From positions 1,054,001 to 1,118,000 of the forward strand of contig NZ_RPFW01000002.1 in the NCBI RefSeq assembly GCF_007827045.1: 64,000 nt of DNA. Reading direction: 5' to 3'. Below the pieces are notes generated by a model, which was given only the letters and a program-made list of their open reading frames with translations, was not told the origin of the DNA and did no database searches. Numbering within the stretch: position 1 is the stretch's first letter; each line of letters starts with the position of its first letter. The DNA comes from Trebonia kvetii. GTDB lineage: Bacteria > Actinomycetota > Actinomycetes > Streptosporangiales > Streptosporangiaceae. The position numbers and the translations under genes were made by a program. Positions 61,332 to 64,000 of the stretch are shown piece after piece.

Positions 61332-62939
61332 TCAGGAGGGGCTGGACACGGGGTCGATGACGACGAGCTGCCACAGGTGAGGGGCGGGCAGGGTCGCGCT
61401 GGCGTAGTCGCCGTCCACCTTGACGTCGACGTCGATCAGATGCCGCTGACGGTCAGGATCGGCGACGCGCACGCGCGGCAGGCCGGGCCCGGCGCGGCGG
61501 ATGCGCAGGGTTCCCGCCCCCAGGTCGGGCGGCGGCTGGCGCGGGGAGTCCCACGCGGTGTCGTCCTGGCCGACGAGATTGATCAGGTGCATGACGAGCC
61601 TGTCTTCGACCTGGGTGATTCGCCGCCAAACCCGGCCAGCGCCAGCGGAATGAGTCACAGTGACGTCCGCACGAGAGGCGTAGAAGACGTCGAGGTCGTC
61701 GTTATAGGCGCCTCCGTAAGAGCCGGTGACGTCAGTGACCCCTGGGGCGGTGAGCAGCTCGTCGTGCTCGACGAGGAAGTCATACCAGCGGTGCAGCAGA
61801 TCCCTGGTGGACGGTTCAGCAACGTGGTTGCGCACGTAGTAGGGGTCGACCAGGATGCGGTCGGCCTCCCCGCACAGCAGATGGGTCGCCCCGTGGGAGA
61901 AGAGCGTGGCCATCGTCAGCGCGGTGGCCACGTCGCTGGCCGCGGCCGGGGCACTGTCGTAGACGTGCTGGTAGGCGGCAATGACCACGGGCTTCCCGCC
62001 TGCCATCGCCCGCGCTCGGGTGGCGACTTGCGCGAGGTGTTCGAGGCCAGTATGCGGTGCCCAAACCTCGATGTAGACCGCGTCCTGAGGAGCGCTGGCC
62101 GTGGCCCAGGTCGGGAAGTCGTTGACGTTGTTGAACACCAGGCGCGCGGGGGGGACTGCCCCGCGCACCCGGTCCAGCATCGTGGTGAAGCTGGCAGCGA
62201 CGTCCACCTGCGTGCCATCGGGCCGGTGCGCGCGCTTGGGGTAGCCGTACTGGTCAAGGTGAAAGCCGTCGAATCCGAGCGCGGTCGCCGCCGACAGGTC
62301 GGCGGTGAAGTGCGCCAGCCAGTCGCCGGCCGCGGGATCGACCAGAAAGAGAAAGTCGCCAAGCCCATACGGCTTCCCGGTCGGAGTTAGCAGCGCGTCA
62401 TGCTCCCATGCTGGCCATTCATGAGGGCCGGCGGCGTAAACGGCGGCGTAGCCGAGGGCTTCGCTGCCCACCTGGTGGCAGGCGTCGATCAGGGCACGTA
62501 CTTCGGCTAGCGAGACCGGCTGGCCGAGCGCATCGCGGTACTCATCCCCGCCGCCTAGCAGATCGGCGTGACGGTAGGCCCAGTCGTAGAACTGCACGCC
62601 GGTCAGGTGGAGCCGGCGCAGATTGTCGGTGAAGCCCGCCAGGTCGCGGCCGGGACGGTAGTCGACGACGAAGCCGTAGCGCAAGACGGCGCGAGGGTTG
62701 TCGGCGACCTGGAGTGCGCTACGCGCGAGCACGCGACCGCTGGCGCTTAGCTCCACGCCGTAGCCCCCGGACGGCAGGCGGCCCAGGCTGGCCATCCCGT
62801 CCGCGCGGACGGACACCTGGCCGCTGGGCTCCCCGAGGTGGCGCAGCGTCAGCTCGGCTGGCCCGGCCAGGTCGCGGACTTCCAGCACCACGGCCTCATC
62901 TGGCTGGTAAACGGCCTTGGTTGGCAGCAGGTCGGTCAT
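61332..62939 (-). CDS. GH66-type endo-dextranase/cycloisomaltooligosaccharide glucanotransferase-like protein
   Basis: 535 aa from ATG 62939, overlapping the permease stop (ATGA). After an N-terminal Ig-like beta domain (VVLEVRDLAGPAELTLRHLG) comes the barrel: YGFVVDYRPGRDLAGFTDNL, QFYDWAYRHADLLGGGDEY, catalytic Asp in LGFDGFHLDQYGYPKR and acid/base Glu in VYIEVWAPHTGLEHLA. These are GH66 signatures. No signal peptide, so it would act inside the cell on imported alpha-1,6-glucan fragments, an unusual location for a dextranase. Confidence 0.85.
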   Translation of the reverse strand: MTDLLPTKAVYQPDEAVVLEVRDLAGPAELTLRHLGEPSGQVSVRADGMASLGRLPSGGYGVELSASGRVLARSALQVADNPRAVLRYGFVVDYRPGRDLAGFTDNLRRLHLTGVQFYDWAYRHADLLGGGDEYRDALGQPVSLAEVRALIDACHQVGSEALGYAAVYAAGPHEWPAWEHDALLTPTGKPYGLGDFLFLVDPAAGDWLAHFTADLSAATALGFDGFHLDQYGYPKRAHRPDGTQVDVAASFTTMLDRVRGAVPPARLVFNNVNDFPTWATASAPQDAVYIEVWAPHTGLEHLAQVATRARAMAGGKPVVIAAYQHVYDSAPAAASDVATALTMATLFSHGATHLLCGEADRILVDPYYVRNHVAEPSTRDLLHRWYDFLVEHDELLTAPGVTDVTGSYGGAYNDDLDVFYASRADVTVTHSAGAGRVWRRITQVEDRLVMHLINLVGQDDTAWDSPRQPPPDLGAGTLRIRRAGPGLPRVRVADPDRQRHLIDVDVKVDGDYASATLPAPHLWQLVVIDPVSSPS

Positions 62940-63805
62940 CCCTTGACAGCTCCCGATGTCAGACCCTGGACGAAGTACCGCTGAAAGGCGAGGAACACCA
63001 CGATCACCGGGATGACCGCCATCATCGAGGCGGCGAACACCAATCCCCATAGCGTCGAGTTCTGGCCCTGGAACAGCGCGATAGCCAGCGGGAGGGTCTG
63101 CTTGGACGGGGTGTTGATGATGGTCAGCGCCCAGGCGAACTCGTCCCAGCTGGCCAGGAAGGTAAATATGGTGGCGGTGGCGAGCGCGGGCTTGGCCAGC
63201 GGCAGGATCAGCTGCCAGTAGCGCCGCCACGGCCCGGCCCCGTCGATGGCCATCGCCTGCTCGAGCTCGGCCGGGATCGCGGCGAAGAAGCCGCGCAGCA
63301 GGAAGGTGTTCAGCGGCAGCGACCCGGCGACGTAGAACACCACAAGCCCGGCCAGCGAGTCCAGCAGGCCCAGGTACTTGGCGAGCACGAACTGCGGGAC
63401 GATCAGCATCATCGCGGGGATCATCAGGCCGAGCAGCAAGAGGCGGTACAGCGCCTCCTTGCCACCGAAGTCGAAGCGGGCGAACCCGTAGGCCATCATC
63501 GAGCTGAGCAGCAGCGAGAGTGCTGTCGTGAGCACCGCGACGATCAGGGAGTTGATGAAGTACCTGGCGAAGTCGTACGAGGTCCAGGCTTCGGTGTAAT
63601 TCGACACGGTCGCCGGGTGCGGTATGAACTGCGGCGGCAGGCTCAGCACGAAGGCCTGGCTCTTGAACGAGGTCGAGAGCATGTACACGAACGGCAGGAT
63701 CATGATGCCCGCGCCGATGATCAGCACCGCATAGCGGCCGGAGACGGCGAGGGTGCGCCTGCGGGTGACGGTGCCGCGGCTGCGCATCGTGACGGAGGCC
63801 AGCAT
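62936..63805 (-). CDS. ABC sugar transporter permease (MalG/CUT1 type)
   Basis: 289 aa. Six helices; EAA loop EQAMAIDGAGPWRRYWQLIL with the Gly-x-x-x-x-x-x-x-Leu-Pro pattern contacts the ATPase. MMIPAMMLIVPQFVLAKYLG-like region and C-terminal FQRYFVQGLTSGAVKG are typical of MalG-like permeases. Overlaps the GH66 start and the upstream permease stop, so the whole group is one operon. The solute-binding protein and first permease 5' part lie beyond the right edge. Confidence 0.92.
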   Translation of the reverse strand: MLASVTMRSRGTVTRRRTLAVSGRYAVLIIGAGIMILPFVYMLSTSFKSQAFVLSLPPQFIPHPATVSNYTEAWTSYDFARYFINSLIVAVLTTALSLLLSSMMAYGFARFDFGGKEALYRLLLLGLMIPAMMLIVPQFVLAKYLGLLDSLAGLVVFYVAGSLPLNTFLLRGFFAAIPAELEQAMAIDGAGPWRRYWQLILPLAKPALATATIFTFLASWDEFAWALTIINTPSKQTLPLAIALFQGQNSTLWGLVFAASMMAVIPVIVVFLAFQRYFVQGLTSGAVKG

Positions 63806-64000
63806 CAGGCCTCCCGCGGGTCAGAGCGGAACGCGCGCAGCTGCACGAGGGACAAGACGAACACGAAGAGGGTCAGCACTACGGCGATCGCCGAGCCGTA
63901 GCCGAAGTCAAGGTTCTTGAAGGCCTGTTCATACATATACGTCAGCAGCACCTGCGTCGAGTCGGCCGGCCCGCCCCCGGTGACCAGCAGGACCGAGGTG
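63805..64000 (-). CDS. ABC sugar transporter permease (MalF type), 3' end only
   Basis: The final ~64 codons: [40 protein letters not shown] and [20 protein letters not shown]. The FGYGSAIAV and last-helix pattern match MalF-like CUT1 permeases. The stop overlaps the MalG-like start (TGATG). The gene continues off the right edge. Confidence 0.88.
   Translation of the reverse strand, partial: TSVLLVTGGGPADSTQVLLTYMYEQAFKNLDFGYGSAIAVVLTLFVFVLSLVQLRAFRSDPREA

Overview
The window is very GC-rich DNA with strong G/C bias at third codon positions, frequent GTG/TTG starts and many 4-base stop/start overlaps (ATGA, GTGA). Gene content (FurA-KatG, NDMA-type zinc alcohol dehydrogenases, an F420-type LLM oxidoreductase, a Nur-box nickel transporter, many one-component regulators) points to a soil actinomycete (Actinomycetota). 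The genus cannot be settled from this sequence. No rRNA, tRNA or CRISPR array was seen.

Layout. 1-7.4 kb: amine/C1 catabolism cluster (APC permease, dimethylglycine-dehydrogenase-like flavoenzyme, class I glutamine-amidotransferase-like hydrolase, aldehyde dehydrogenase, HutC-type GntR regulator, choline-kinase-like phosphotransferase). 7.4-14.5 kb: DUF899 protein, EgtC-like amidotransferase, DUF2127 membrane protein, two tandem NDMA-type alcohol dehydrogenases, and an anchored protein / b561-like membrane protein / TAT-Rieske lipoprotein module. 14.5-23.0 kb: an accessory island carrying seven copies of a previously unexplained ~26-60 bp repeat. The intervals between copies hold small, often broken genes: an arginase fragment, methyltransferase, DHFR-family protein, Fic, DUF4143 and APH debris, GntR plus beta-propeller protein, a nucleotidyltransferase pair with a 10-bp duplication, a small kinase, and a frameshifted serine-recombinase/DUF4253 chimera. 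23-28.9 kb: YCII protein, 49-aa membrane protein, NiCoT nickel transporter with a textbook Nur box, a cyclodeaminase-FolD pair in which FolD lacks the cyclohydrolase lysine, an SDR and a broken DUF433/DUF5615 toxin-antitoxin pair. 28.3-36 kb: MarR/MFS pair, aldehyde dehydrogenase plus class III aminotransferase, isoprenylcysteine-methyltransferase-like protein and succinate-semialdehyde dehydrogenase (GABA-like catabolism).

36-42 kb: HD protein, FurA-KatG and several lineage-specific membrane/secreted proteins. 42-50 kb: TetR, MccB and MccA type acyl-CoA carboxylase subunits, acyl-CoA dehydrogenase and an RraA-like protein (branched-chain acyl-CoA/leucine-type degradation), closed by LysR. 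50-56.4 kb: SulP transporter, ECF sigma factor with SnoaL-like tail, and an MFS transporter whose frame runs without a stop into a secreted phosphodiesterase. 56.5-59.4 kb: ferredoxin reductase and 3Fe-type ferredoxin, an FAH-family pseudogene, and an LLM oxidoreductase. 59.6-64 kb: GH13, GH66 and two ABC sugar permeases, an alpha-1,6-glucan/isomaltooligosaccharide utilisation operon running off the right edge.

Most promising for new biology: the repeat-delimited island (14.5-23.0 kb), the split-function FchA/FolD pair, the Rieske/DUF6529 module, the MFS-phosphodiesterase reading frame, and the 18-bp perfect inverted repeat lying over the mccA stop codon.
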